This document shows positions 8,618-21,205 of a stretch of 64,000 bases of DNA, in pieces; position 1 is the first letter of the stretch, and each line of letters begins with the position of its first letter. The DNA lies in assembly GCA_963969345.1 (NCBI GenBank), contig OZ017769.1:1116001-1180000 (forward strand), written 5' to 3'. The notes beneath the pieces were generated by a model. It was not told where the DNA came from and did not search any database. It saw nothing but the letters and a program-made list of their open reading frames with translations. The translations under genes and the position numbers were made by a program. This DNA comes from Turbatrix aceti (lineage: Eukaryota; Nematoda; Chromadorea; Rhabditida; Panagrolaimidae).

Positions 8618-11528
8618 ATGCTGTTTAGTCGTAGATGGAGAACGTGTCTGAGCATCGTGCGACAACAATTCTCTTCAAATTCTTCGAAACCTCCATCGGG
8701 TGATCTCTACAACGATATCCAGCAGAGAGTCAAGTCATACAAGCGGCAGTTGAAGAAACACGTCAGCGCGAGTCTAAAACACCGGCAACTTGCGAGTCAG
8801 ATTGGTAATCTGACCGAGGCAATGATGACGCTCGAACAACGAGTTCAGGCTGAAGCCGCTTCGGAGCCCGTTCCGACGAGGATTTCACTCGAGGTTAGTT
8901 TTTTGTGACCAAAGCTTTAAAAACTGAAAATTTTATGCGTTGTAAGCATTTTTTGGCGGAAAAGCAGGTTTTTGAATTATTAGGCCGGATTTGGGTCAAA
9001 AAATAAGCCTAAAGTCATTTATTAGTTTTTTATGATAAATTTTCCAGGTTCTCTCAAGCGGCACCGGAAACATGGAACCCTCCATCCTCCTCCGCACCCA
9101 GACCCGGCAATACCTTGTCAACTGCCCCGAAAGCACATCCCGGATGCTGCCTTCGCTCTCGGCACGCGCCAACGCCATAAACGACGTCCTCATCACGTCC
9201 TGCGGCATCGACAGAATCGGCGGCATCTCTGGATTCATGCTGAGCCAATCCAGGGGTGTGGCACCCACCCGAATCCACGGCCCCCCATTTATTCGAAATT
9301 ACCTCGAATTCATGCGGCCCTTCGCCGATGCTGAGTTTGGCGAAGTCAAATATCCCGGAACAGTCGTCGAGCAGCCCTACGATCGGGGAACATATCGCGA
9401 TGTCGCGTTTACGATCAATTACATCCCAATGTACGATTTGGCTGCTACGAGCGATGGATCGGCAGTGAGGGCTGATAACTTGAGCATTGCTTACCTCATC
9501 GAGACGAATGTAAGTTTTTTTGATCTAAAATTCAGTTTTTATACAATTTTTCCATGTTTTCCAGCCCCCAGTCCGCCGGATCGACATGCTGAAGGTCATG
9601 GCCCAAAAGGTGCCAAAAGGACCCCTGATTGGTCAGCTCAAAGCCGGGAAACCCGTTACCCTCGCCGACGGCCGTGTTGTCCAGCCCGAAGATGTCTACG
9701 CCGACGAAAACGATGAAATTGACGGTATTCGGGATTCTTCCGTGCTCATTGTCGATTGCACTTCGGTCCAACAACTTTCGTCGCTTACGATCGCTTCCGT
9801 GCTACAGGTAAGCTATTTTTCCCTGCGAGACCCAACAGATATCATTTTCTCGTTTTTTAGCCGTTCCTAAAACAAGAAAAGCCGCTCAACTTCGTCGTCC
9901 ACTTTTCCAAGCCCCAGATCGTTGCTTCACCGGAGTACAGACAACTTCTCAAGACATTTGACTCTGTGAAGGCTACGCAACTCATTGTCAACGGCACCGG
10001 GGCACCGGATCCGCATATTGAGAGCATTTTTCGGCTTCAAGCTGCTCATTCGACGATCGATCCGTCCATTTTCCCGCCACTTTGGCCTGCTTGCGAAGAA
10101 AAAATTGATGAGGTATGTTTTTACTCGTTTTTTTCTACCGTACGCTTACGGTACTTTTTCTTCAGTCCAGTCCAGCCACCCTCACCCCAGAGGGCCACGT
10201 CTTGGCACGACCGATCCAGCGATTCGTCCTTCGTGGACCGAAGATCATCCACGAGGAGGGCTGTGCCGTCGACCTCAGACCAGCTTTCAATCCCCTGCTC
10301 GACAAGGCGATCAAGGATGATGTCAGGAAGATTTTCACGACTTCCTGTGCCGATCTGCTTCCAACGTCCCGGGAACCAGAGCCCTATCCTCGAATCGCCT
10401 TTCTCGGCACATCGAGTGCCGTCCCGTCCAAATACCGTAACGTGACGTGCGTTTTCATCGAAACAAAGAATTCCGCGTACGTCTTTGATTCCGGAGAAGG
10501 TTCTTTCGGCCAGATGAAGCAACTCTTCGGCGAGCGAATCGACGAAGTCCTCGGCAAGCTGAGGATCGCTTTTATGACCCACACTCATCAGGACCACACA
10601 AATGGGCTCATCACGCTCCTCCAAAAACACTTTGTTCTGACGGGTAAGAAACTGGTCGTCGTCTGCAACCGAAACATCCTCAAACACATGCACACCTTTT
10701 CCCAGAGGTTCTACAGCATCTACGACTTTGCGGACTTTGTCGTGCCGAATGTCTACGTCGACAGAAGGCCAGCGCCCGCGGAAATCGATCGTCTGCTGAT
10801 TCACCAGCATCTGGAGGCTGCGATGCCCGATATCAGTGCCCGAGCCGTCAAGGTGAACCACACGAGCGACGCGGTGGGCTACGTCATCGAGACGAAGGCT
10901 GTCGATGGCATGAAGAAGCGGAAGATCGTCATCAGCGGCGACACGACGCCGTGCGACCTCCTGGTCCAGGAAGGCCAGGGCGCGGATGTTCTCGTGCACG
11001 AGGCAACTTTTGAGGACGGATTTGAGGTAAGTTTTTTTTTTCATTTTGGATTTTATAGGCACATTTTGACCTCCAAACTTCCAGGACGACGCACAGCACA
11101 AAAAGCACAGCACCATGTCGCAGGCCGTTGAAATCGGACGTCGAATGGGTGCAAAACACACGATTTTGACCCACTTCAGCGCCCGCTACCCGAAAGTCCC
11201 AGCACTCCCACTGAAACTCGACGAACTCAACATTGGCATCGCAATGGACAACATGGTGGTTCCGATGGACGCCCTCGATCGCATACCCCGCCTCAACGCC
11301 GCCTACCGACAGCTCTACAACGACGAGCTCTTCGAAATCGAACAACGTGCCCTCCAGCGAGGGCTTCGAATCGAGCCTCCTCCTGCCAAGAAGGCTGCCC
11401 GCCAGGGTGCGGCAGCGACGGCGACAGAAGCGCCGCGGCATCGTTATTCCAAGCAAGGGTCCCAATCTCCGCCTCGACGACGCAGTCCCAATCGTCTAGC
11501 TGCAAATGGTAGCGGTGATCAGCGATAG
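8618..11528 (+). CDS. Ribonuclease Z, long form (tRNA 3' endonuclease, ELAC2 type)
   Basis: Six exons (8618-8893, 9048-9509, 9565-9807, 9861-10112, 10166-11026, 11085-11528) splice in phase to 845 aa, close to human ELAC2. The enzyme removes 3' trailers from tRNA precursors in nucleus and mitochondria. The N-terminus (MLFSRRWRTCLSIVRQQFSS) is Arg/Ser-rich without acids, as in a mitochondrial targeting peptide. The N-terminal half is the degenerate beta-lactamase domain. The C-terminal half carries the working site: PSKYRN near residue 498, the metal-binding HTHQDH near 550, SGDTTPCD, VHEATFEDGFE, HST near 706 and THFSARY. A downstream in-frame Met could start a nuclear form. The Arg/Ser/Pro-rich C-terminal tail (QSPPRRRSPNR) is lineage-specific. 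No internal stops; it appears intact. Confidence 0.95.
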
Positions 11529-12689
11529 ATTGACAGATTAAAAAACTTTTGTACGGCAAATTTCTTTTTCGTTTTTTTTATTGCTTGTTGATTTTGAACG
11601 AATTTTTTGTTTGACTTTTATAATAAAAAATTTTTTTGGTGTCATGGAACAATTTTTTCGCCCTAAAAGTTTAAACAAAGAGGATTCCAACACGATTTTT
11701 GATTTTAGGATGTTTATCTACAAAAAGACGGCTCAAAAAATCAATAATGGGGAAAATTACAAAAAAAAAAACTATAAAAGTCGTTAAAAAAATTACAAAA
11801 GTTACTTCAATTCCCAAAATGAATTCAAAAACTCCAATAAAAGTAAAATGACTCTCGGCACGAATTTAAATCTGACCGTAACGATTTGCAAATCCAAAGA
11901 AAGTTACGATACAACAAAAGCAATATTGCAGTAATAAAAATCGCGTCAAAACCACCGAAAAAAGTAACAACTTTTCATCCGGCCAAAAAAGTAAAAGTAA
12001 CGTTCATTTGCGTTCAATTTTAGGCCAAAAATTGTTGTTGCGTCCTCATTCATTATTCGTATTGCATTATAAAACCGTTCCGCAGTTTACCCCCAATCGT
12101 CCCCGAGTTGCTTTTGTTTTTTTTTGAGTGCCATGACACAATTTTTCCGCCTTCATCTGTGCATACTTTCCCGAAATAAAATTCAACGACCAATAATAAT
12201 AATAATAATAAACATATACAATGCAGGAGATAAAGACGATTGATTGGAGAACAATGAAAAAAGGAGGAAGGATAAGAACTGACTTTGGATTGACGTGAAG
12301 TGACTTGGGAGAAGCGTTTAGAATGAGTACATCATGAGGAGGGCAAGGAAGGAACTGAGTTGGTTGTTGGTAGGTTAGAGTGAACGTAACCGATACGATA
12401 AAAAATTACGATAAAGGGATTGATTAAAACAATGCAGAACCAGCACAAAACCAGTAATAGTAAGTAGAAGAACAAAAAATATAAACGAACGATCACGTTG
12501 TTGTGCGTGCGTGTCGAGGTGTGAATCAATGGGATTGTTGGATTGATGTGACTAATCAAGAACAAAAAACGACAGAAAGACTCCCAAATTTGTAATTCGT
12601 AGCTGTTGGCGCCGGCCGGCTTGTCAAACAGAAAAGTATCGTATCATGGCCATGGTAGATGAGTTGTGTGCGAAGAATGAATTTTCGTG
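11529..12689. other. Intergenic region between convergent genes, with repeat copy
   Basis: AT-rich 3' region of RNase Z and ABHD17. Holds an ATA/AAT microsatellite near 12190-12212 and one copy of the dispersed repeat annotated at 11868. No gene is visible. Confidence 0.5.
11868..12105 (+). repeat. Dispersed repeat, copy 1 of a direct pair
   Basis: Direct repeat of about 240 bp shared with 13700-13942 at high identity. Common blocks include AACTTTTCATCCGGCCAAAA, GTTTGCGTTCAATTTTAGG (with TTTGCG versus TTCGTT variants) and TTATTCGTATTGCATTATAA. This copy is intergenic; the other is in the ABHD17 intron. No coding capacity; origin unknown. Confidence 0.75.
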
Positions 12690-14472
12690 TCAGGACTGAT
12701 GATTACGGTTGTTGGTAGAAGGCACATCACGTGGATCAATTTTGATACCGGCTTCGCAGGCGATAAAGGTCTTGAGACGAGACAAATACGCAGCGTGCAG
12801 TTCGATATCGTTATGCCCGGCTCCAGGGACCCAGAGGGGGTCGACGGTTGTTCGGCACTGCTCGTAGAGGGACAGACCGTGCGAAAAATCGATAATATCA
12901 TCATCTGTACCATGAATAACGAGGGTAGGAATGAGAACTTTGGGAATCTTGTCAATAGACGGAAAAGCATCCCAGCAGTACGTTGACGTAGTGCCAGGAA
13001 ACGCAACACGCATACCCGACATGAGTGGTGAGTGCAGAATCAGTCCCGCGATATTGGGATGCTGAATGGCAATGTCCACAGATGGCACAGTGCCAATCGA
13101 CTGACCGTAGAGGATGATTTGTTCTTCGGGAATTTGATACCGCGTTTTGAGGGCCTGGAGAGCAGCTGCAATATCGGCGTAGATATTCTTCTCGGAGGGC
13201 TTGCCCGTCGAACAACCATAGCCTGAGTAATCGTAGCCAAAGACGTTGCATCCCAGGACGTAGCCTAGGCCGTGGTAGAAGCAAGACATGTGCCCGAGAT
13301 CGACGGCATTTGCGTGCGAGAATAGTAGCGTAAATCGGGCATCACGTGTCGGTCGTACAAACATACACGCAATCTTGTTGCCTCGACGCGTTCGGCTATA
13401 GAATATATCCACATTTTTGAGTTCATCCCGTTCGTTGCCCCACTCCGAGTGGCCTTCTAACAATTCCAACCGTGTGCTGAAAGAAAGCAGAAAGATTATA
13501 CGACTCCCCAGAGAACCTTGCATAAATCAAATTTAAAATCGTTTTTAGGATGTTTACCTAAAGTACAACTGCAGAAAAAAGGGTCAACCGTGAGGTTTTT
13601 GCAAAAAAAGGAAATTGTCTTCAAGCAGGTGGAAAAAAAGATATTTAGATTCAAAAAAGCCCAAGAAATCCAAAAAAAAATAAAAAAAAATAACACGAAT
13701 TTACAATTCTATCGTAACGATCGACAAACCCAAAGAAAGTTACGATAAGTCATATATTATCGCAATAACAAAAATCGCTTCCAAACCCCCGAAAAAAAGT
13801 AACAACTTTTCATCCGGCCAAAAAAGTAAAAGTAACGTTCGTTTGCGTTCAATTTTAGGGTAAACTGCAGTTTTGCGTCCTCATTTAGCATTCATTATTC
13901 GTATTGCATTATAAAACCGTTCCAGTTTACTCTAAATCGTCTCATGCTAGACAAAAGTTTTGAGGCGAATTGCGATCCTCACGTTTTTTCATAAAAATGG
14001 TTTTTGTCCAATCTACAGTTGCACCTGTTTTTGATGTATGCAACTTCAACGACGACAAGATTCCCCTTTTAATGTCCATCAAAGTGTTGTCAAAGCAATA
14101 AACCAAGCGTGGGTGGTATTTTGAGCAAAATAAAAAAAGAGAGTGGAGGATGACAGCTATGTATTTTACGGATGATTAGTCGCCGGTCGGCGCATATAAA
14201 AATGCAGTCTTACGAGTCATATCTAATCGATGGGAGAAAACACGATGAATGGATGACTCATCTTTGGAAACGCTTTTTTCCCTTTTTTTTCGAGAAACCA
14301 AAATAACAAACCTGTCACCATCTTCGACAATGTTGTAAGACTTGTCGGGTGGCATGAAAGCTAGCTTTGATACAATGGCCGAAGGCAGGGGTGGACAGCA
14401 GAACAACGCACAGATATCGCGGAACGTGCCACGATGGGGTTGTGGCTGCGTTGGCTGCGCTGGGTGGTTCAT
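12690..14472 (-). CDS. ABHD17-type alpha/beta hydrolase (protein depalmitoylase)
   Basis: Two exons (14312-14472 and 12690-13476) with an 835-bp intron encode 315 aa. ABHD17 enzymes remove palmitate from proteins such as Ras at membranes. The Cys-rich N-terminus ([19 protein letters not shown]) matches the palmitoylated membrane anchor of the family. The hydrolase fold shows the nucleophile elbow GQSIGT (near residue 170), the conserved [10 protein letters not shown] oxyanion region, [15 protein letters not shown], the catalytic Asp in [13 protein letters not shown] and the catalytic His in GAGHND. All catalytic residues are present. The start is the first ATG before the Cys motif. A GTG-initiated upstream extension is possible but is not conserved in the family. 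The intron carries a dispersed repeat. Confidence 0.93.
13700..13942 (+). repeat. Dispersed repeat, copy 2, inside the ABHD17 intron
   Basis: Partner of 11868-12105 in the same orientation. The pairing continues weakly to the left (both sides share a TTTTAGGATGTTTA segment at about 11705 and 13547), so the duplicated unit may originally have been about 400 bp. Confidence 0.75.
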
Positions 14473-14865
14473 CGCTCTCCGCAAGTCAGTATCAGTCTGC
14501 GGCTTTTTCTGCTGACTGTAAAACACACATTTGTATAAAATATTACGATAATAAACGCGCAGCAGTGATCGATAAAAAAAACTAACAAAAGTACGCGACA
14601 GAAAAATTGTTAATTATTATTCAGTGCATAATCAAGTGACGTACATAAAACAACGCGTCCTCAGTCTATTACGATCAGTTTATTACTACTCTGAACCCTA
14701 GTGGCCGGTTAGATGCCTAACTAACCAACCAAAAAACAAACCACGAGTAGATAAAAAAAAAGAGGCAAGGCATAGAGCGCAGGACACCACCGCCACCGCC
14801 GCCAGCGAAAACGATGGACAGATGAGAAGAAACAAAAAAAGAAAGAAGAAGAGACGACGTATGAC

Positions 14866-15404
14866 CAGAGTTGTTCAATTCGACAATTTTCAGTGCTCGC
14901 TCTGCTCGCGCTCTTTGAGCAACTCAATTTTTCGTGCTCGCTCTGCTCATGCTCTTTGAGTTCCTAAAATTTTCGCGCTCGCTCCGCTCGCGCTCTTTTA
15001 TTCTCAGATCGTCTGCTCTTGCTCTGCTCACGCTCGTGAGTTGAGCAGGAGCGAGCAATGAGCAAACATGGCTCACACATAAAAATGTGAATTTTGAGCC
15101 AAAATTCAGTTCCTCACTAAAAGAAAGACCGTATACTCCTTGGAGATACCCCCAACATCGTGTTTTTGATCGAAATTACCAGTATTTTAGTATTTGTAGC
15201 ACTAAATTTATAGTGAGCAGTGCTCATTTTAAAAATTTCTCTTGCTCGCTCTGCTCGCGCTCTTTGAGCAATTCAATTTTTCGTGCTCGCTCTGCTCATG
15301 CTCATTGAGCACTCCAATTTTTCGCGCTCGCTCCGCTCGCGCTCGTGAGCTGAGCAAGAGCGAGCAGTGAGCAGGAGCAATTTGGTGAGCATCGAACAAC
15401 TCTG
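14866..15404. mobile_element. hAT-like MITE with GAGCGAGC-type subterminal repeats
   Basis: Perfect 11-bp terminal inverted repeats CAGAGTTGTTC / GAACAACTCTG with perfect 8-bp target duplications CGTATGAC (14858-14865 and 15405-15412). The body is built from many degenerate copies of GCTCGCTCTGCTCGCGCTC, arranged on both flanks in inverted orientation, around an ordinary 120-bp centre. Dense subterminal repeats are typical transposase-binding sites of hAT elements. There is no coding capacity. The intact duplications suggest a fairly recent insertion. Confidence 0.88.
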
Positions 15405-15412
15405 CGTATGAC

Positions 15413-16262
15413 GGCGGCGGCGGTGGCGATGGTGGCCGCGCTGCGGACAAGTCCTAGGACGAGGACGAGGACGACGAAGACGACTCACTAGACTCCCCTC
15501 TTTCCCCGACGACGAGCGAGTCGGCCCCGGGCTAGTAATAGTAGTGGTAACGCGACAACGCCAGCAGCACCAGCGGAGGCAGGCAACAGCAACAGAGCAG
15601 TAGCCTGGCTGGCTGACTCGCTGGCGGCGGCGGCGGCGGCGGCGGCGGCTTCCCAAAGCAGAGGAGATGGACGCAGCGGCGCGTGTCGTGTTGTTCCGCT
15701 CGAAACCCATTCTCGCATGATGCGCGCACACACCGACACACTACACGAGATAAAATAATGCAAGCGCAGCAGCAGCGGTACTGCTTCCACTACTTTTTTT
15801 TCTTCTTCGAGGCCTGCCTGGCACGACGACGACAACACGACCAACGATCGCTGCTCGAACTGAACTGAACTCCTTTACGTCCATCACCACACCGCGTTTT
15901 TTTTCCTTGGTTCCTCCTTTCATCGTTTGGTTTCCTTTTCTTTCGTCTCGCTGACCTGGGTGTCCGTCGTCCGACCTGCCTTTTGGTATAAATCGCTCGC
16001 ACGAATGTAGGGTAGTAAAATTACTTGTTTCGTCTCTTTTACAACAAACATGGAGATTTTTTACCATTCCAGAGACAAAAAATCGTAATTTAGTTCAAAA
16101 AAGAAGAAAAAAAACGTAATTCCGTTCAGAAAACAAAAAATATCGTAACTTCGTTCAAAAAGTATCGTAATCCTTACGTAAACGTCAAATTCACAGTAAA
16201 AGCACCCAAAAAACCGTAACTAGGAACGTTGATAAAAAAACCGTAAAACAGATCATTTTACG
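15413..16262. other. GC-rich then AT-rich upstream region of ABHD17
   Basis: Contains a (GGC)n microsatellite of about 9 units near 15623-15648 and GAC/GAG-rich low-complexity sequence. This may be promoter or 5' leader of ABHD17 on the minus strand. Long open frames here come from the triplet repeat and are not credible proteins. Confidence 0.4.
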
Positions 16263-16506
16263 CCGTTGGCGAAGAATCTCCCAAATTTCCCGGTAGAATT
16301 TCTCTGGAGATTCTCCCGTGTATAAAAATTCTCCCGGGAGATTAAAAAAAAATAATTATACGGAAAAATAATGAAACAAATATTAAAAAATCAGTGTTTT
16401 TATAAATCGCTGTAAACACGAATGCGTTAGCAATGTGTCTGAAACAGTGCTTTTTGGCAAGCTGGGTCTCCCGGGTTGCAATCTCCCGAGAGATTTCGCC
16501 ACCCTG
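16263..16506. mobile_element. Short hAT-like MITE with CTCCCGGGAG palindromes
   Basis: The right end read inward is CAGGGTGGCGAA and the left end is CCGTTGGCGAA, sharing TGGCGAA followed by ATCTC. Perfect 8-bp duplications ATTTTACG flank the element (16255-16262 and 16507-16514). Internal CTCCCGGGAG and CTCCCGAGAG palindromes are visible. It is 244 bp with no coding capacity. CAGGG plus an 8-bp duplication fits hAT. Confidence 0.75.
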
Positions 16507-16755
16507 ATTTTACGGCAAAACAATCCCAGAATCACCGTAACTAAACACTCCAAAAAAAAAGTAGCTCACTTTGAAAAAAATCGAAATTCACTTAAAAAAA
16601 ATCGTAACTGACCGTAACTGTCATTTTACAGTAAAACGACCCCAATCAGTCGCAACCATACAGTCCAAAAGTTTACTTATACCTAAAAGATCTTTTCAAC
16701 TCGAAACGTAATAAAAAATAATTAACAGAGTATCATCAACGCGTGAAGGCACATT

Positions 16756-18870
16756 TTAGGCCACTTTGCGTTTGTTCTTCCGCTCGATGTAGCCATCGAC
16801 CTGGAGTGCAGCGTGGTAGAAAGCGAATAGGTAGACACCAATGCAACCCGCTACGAAGAATTCAAAAACTGCCGGTTTTGTGACGTACGCGGAAATTACG
16901 TCTTCTAAAAATATACGCATACAAAAAATTGACGTATAAAAAAAATTGTATACCTGCAGTATTGTAAATCACAGCATCGGAAATACGAATTTCTTGAAGG
17001 ACAGGCTGGATGCCGTATTTTTCGACGATCGAAGAGAGAAAGTTTGAATAGACTGGAGACTGCTCCGCGTGTCGGGGCAGGCTGAGGGTGGCGTCGAGGA
17101 AGGCCGACAGACGGCCTTTGTTGACCCCCCGGGAACCCGCGATCGAGCATTCAACACCCGCGGCAAAGGCATCGGCGCAGACGGATTCGTTGACCGGAAG
17201 GAGGATGCTCAGGAGACCATTCGCGATGGCCCGAGTGTTGGCGTAGAGCTGGTCGATGTTGACTCTCTCTTCCGAGTCAAAAATTGAATTTCTAAAAAAA
17301 AAAAGAATTTTACCGTAAAAATTCCAATAAAACAGTTCAAAATCCAACCTGTGGATGAATTCGGGATTAGACTGGCCGCTGAACGTCACTGCGTGTTTTT
17401 TCTGAATATTGAACACCTCGTGCTCCCAGGCCAGGTAGTCAGACTTGGCATCGATCTTCTTGTGCAGGATATGGGTCGTGTTTCCGCCCCGCTGCAGCTT
17501 GATTCGATCGAACAACACTGCACTCAGCGTCTGCTCCTTCGGAACCTTGGATACCTGCATGTAGAGTTCATCGCCTCCGCCGAGAGCCTCCAGACACGTA
17601 ACAAGCTTCACGTCGTCTAAAACACTCCAGATAATTGTAAAAACCGCTTAGATAGGATAAAAGCAACTTACCAGTCTTAAAAGCCTCCGTGAGCTGCTTT
17701 CCACCCTGAAAATTATACATCCCGGCTGCGGTGAAGGCAAAGAGGAGATTGAAACGCGGCTTTAGCACTCCATCCGAGTAAAAACTCCGGAAAACAGCGA
17801 TGAGCTCAAGCAAAGCCGCGACACCGCTGCCGTTGGCATCTGCGGCCTTCGTGTAGCCGGGGGCGATGGATGCAGCATCGTAGTGCGCGACCAAGGCAAT
17901 CGTCGGGACTTTTGGGTCGCTTGAACGCAGACGAGCCTACAATTAAATAAATCCGTAAAATTCAAAAATCCACAAAAAAAACAAAACTTACAAGGACGTT
18001 GAACTGCTTGGCCGTGATGGCAGCCGGCTGGGCAGACGAACGAGACATCAGAACATACTGGCTGCCAACAATGAAATTGGCAAGCTGGGCAGCGGCGCTC
18101 GGAGTTCGTTGGGACGTCACGGCAATCTTGGACTTGAGATCACGGAGAGCTACTGAGTCCTCGACGAAGTACACTGCCTGATCGGTGTGCAGCTCGGAAA
18201 AGGCGTTCTCAAGCGCATAGGCGGACTGGAAAATTTTTAGGTAAAGAAAAAATGGTAAAATTTGAGATTTTGTCTTTTTATCGTTAAAAAATTTGATTTT
18301 TGTAAAAAATTAGAAAAAAACAACAAATGAAATCGTAAGCTTTCCAAAAATAACCGTAATCACAAGAAAAAACCGTAAACCTAAGCGTATATAAAAATTT
18401 TCAAAAAGAAACAAAAAAGAAGCGAAACGATCGTAATTTTGACCGTTACTCCGCACCAACAATCAAAAAAACTCCAACAATACCGCAAAACTATATATTT
18501 TTCGATCACAAAACCTTTTTTTACAAAAAAAACTCACTTTGAGGTCCTTCGCCCCGCTGGGTAGAACAACGATGACGGCACCGAGGCTTGCCTTGACCTG
18601 CTCTTCCAGGGTTTCTGGCCTCAGCTCGGCCCACTCTACGATCAGGGCCTTCCTGAGCAAATCTGAACCCAGTACAACGGCATCCCAAGCGACACGAGTC
18701 GATCGTGAGCCGTGCACGACGCCGTTGAACTCGTAGTGACGAAGGCGATACGCGACAATTTCGAGTTCGGCACCATGCTCAATGGCTGATACGAATGTTG
18801 CCGGAACCAGGGCAAGAATGTAGGCTACTACCAGTAAATTTCTACAGAAATCAAACACGTCGTCCTGCAT
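16756..18870 (-). CDS. Nicalin (BOS complex subunit, ER membrane)
   Basis: Six exons (18538-18870, 17992-18225, 17672-17936, 17349-17616, 16954-17291, 16756-16904) splice in phase to 528 aa. Nicalin works with TMEM147 and NOMO at the ER translocon in multipass membrane-protein biogenesis. The C. elegans orthologue NRA-2 affects nicotinic receptor assembly. Seen here: an N-terminal signal/anchor (LLVVAYILALVPATFVS), the aminopeptidase-like lumenal domain with LVAHYDAASIAPG and DANGSGVAALLEL, and a single C-terminal membrane segment (FEFFVAGCIGVYLFAFYHAA) followed by a basic tail (ERKNKRKVA). The fold is M28-like, but family members are not thought to be active peptidases. It is divergently arranged with RBBP4 (264 bp apart), so the two may share a promoter region. 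Confidence 0.92.
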
Positions 18871-19113
18871 TTTGGTATGAATAAAAGAGAGAAAGTAGGA
18901 TTATGACTGGCAGGGCAGGAGCAGTTCAGTTCGCAGTTTTTGGCCGCAAATAAAGCGACACAACGCGTGAACGTGCGCATTTTGGGGTTCCTAACACGAA
19001 CAAAATTAGAGAAAAGCGGAGACGCGGGAAAGTTGAGCGAAAATGAGAGGCGCTTTTCTTACGTTCTTTTTTTCTGGTCCCTCATATTTTGCGGATTTTG
19101 ATTTGGTTTTTGA

Positions 19114-20579
<1,466 letters not shown>

Positions 20580-20774
20580 GTACGGACAGAAAAGACCTTT
20601 GAAGCTGTTTTTATTTATTGTACCTGTTTTCTACTCACTTTGGCAGTTTTTGTTTGTTTCCATCTCTACCTAACCAACCTGTACACCATGCTGTGCTTTG
20701 CGACAGCTTTACCCCCATCTCATGTATTCAATGCGTTTTATGTTTTTGTTTTGTGGTTTTTTTATTAAAGAAGG

Positions 20775-20969
20775 TTTCAACTGGAGAAATTGGAAGATGC
20801 AGGTGTGGAAAAAGTTGAAAAGGAAGGTAAAATCGATCGTTACCTAGACAAAACAAGAAAAAAAGTGTCAGGACAAATTTTTCGCGTCGAGAGCATCGAC
20901 GATGAAGGGAACGTTCATCACACGCACAAAGGATACCACGAGCTGACTCTGCCGCCCGCCAGCCACTAG
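20775..20969 (+). CDS. Possible exon of 65 codons downstream of RBBP4, unassigned
   Basis: An open frame without ATG runs to a TAG at 20967-20969. Its end, KGYHELTLPPASH, and the preceding RVESIDDEGNVHHTH look protein-like and use normal codons. It lies between the RBBP4 stop and mL64, behind a T-rich tract and an AG. It could be a terminal exon of an alternative RBBP4 transcript, a small separate gene, or chance. An alternative splice inside it (GTAAAA donor near 20826 to GTGTCAG near 20872) would give a different short peptide from an ATG at about 20800. I cannot decide. Confidence 0.25.
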   Translation, partial: FQLEKLEDAGVEKVEKEGKIDRYLDKTRKKVSGQIFRVESIDDEGNVHHTHKGYHELTLPPASH

Positions 20970-21205
20970 GCATACACTACTCGCACCCGCTGCTGCTGCT
21001 GCTGGTGCTGGTTGTGGAAAAAACAACAGAACACAAAACCAAGCAGCATCGATTCTTCTTAGTCTTTTTTTTCGCTGCCGTCGTTGGAGATGGATTGTAG
21101 GATGTATCGTTACTCGCGACGCTAGAATTACGTTCCCTCCGTGTTTTTATTAACTGTGACACTTTTTTTTGTAAGATTTACAATTTTCGTTCATTGCAGG
21201 CTACG

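Noticed and set aside
10121..11161. Long antisense frame opposite RNase Z
   Set aside because: It mirrors the GC-rich exon 5 of RNase Z, runs through its splice sites and has no protein-like features. The sense gene explains the openness.
15273..15844. Open frames of 100-150 codons on the minus strand
   Set aside because: Produced by the (GGC)n and GAC-rich repeats and by the MITE. They consist of poly-Arg, poly-Ala or poly-Pro and lack signals.
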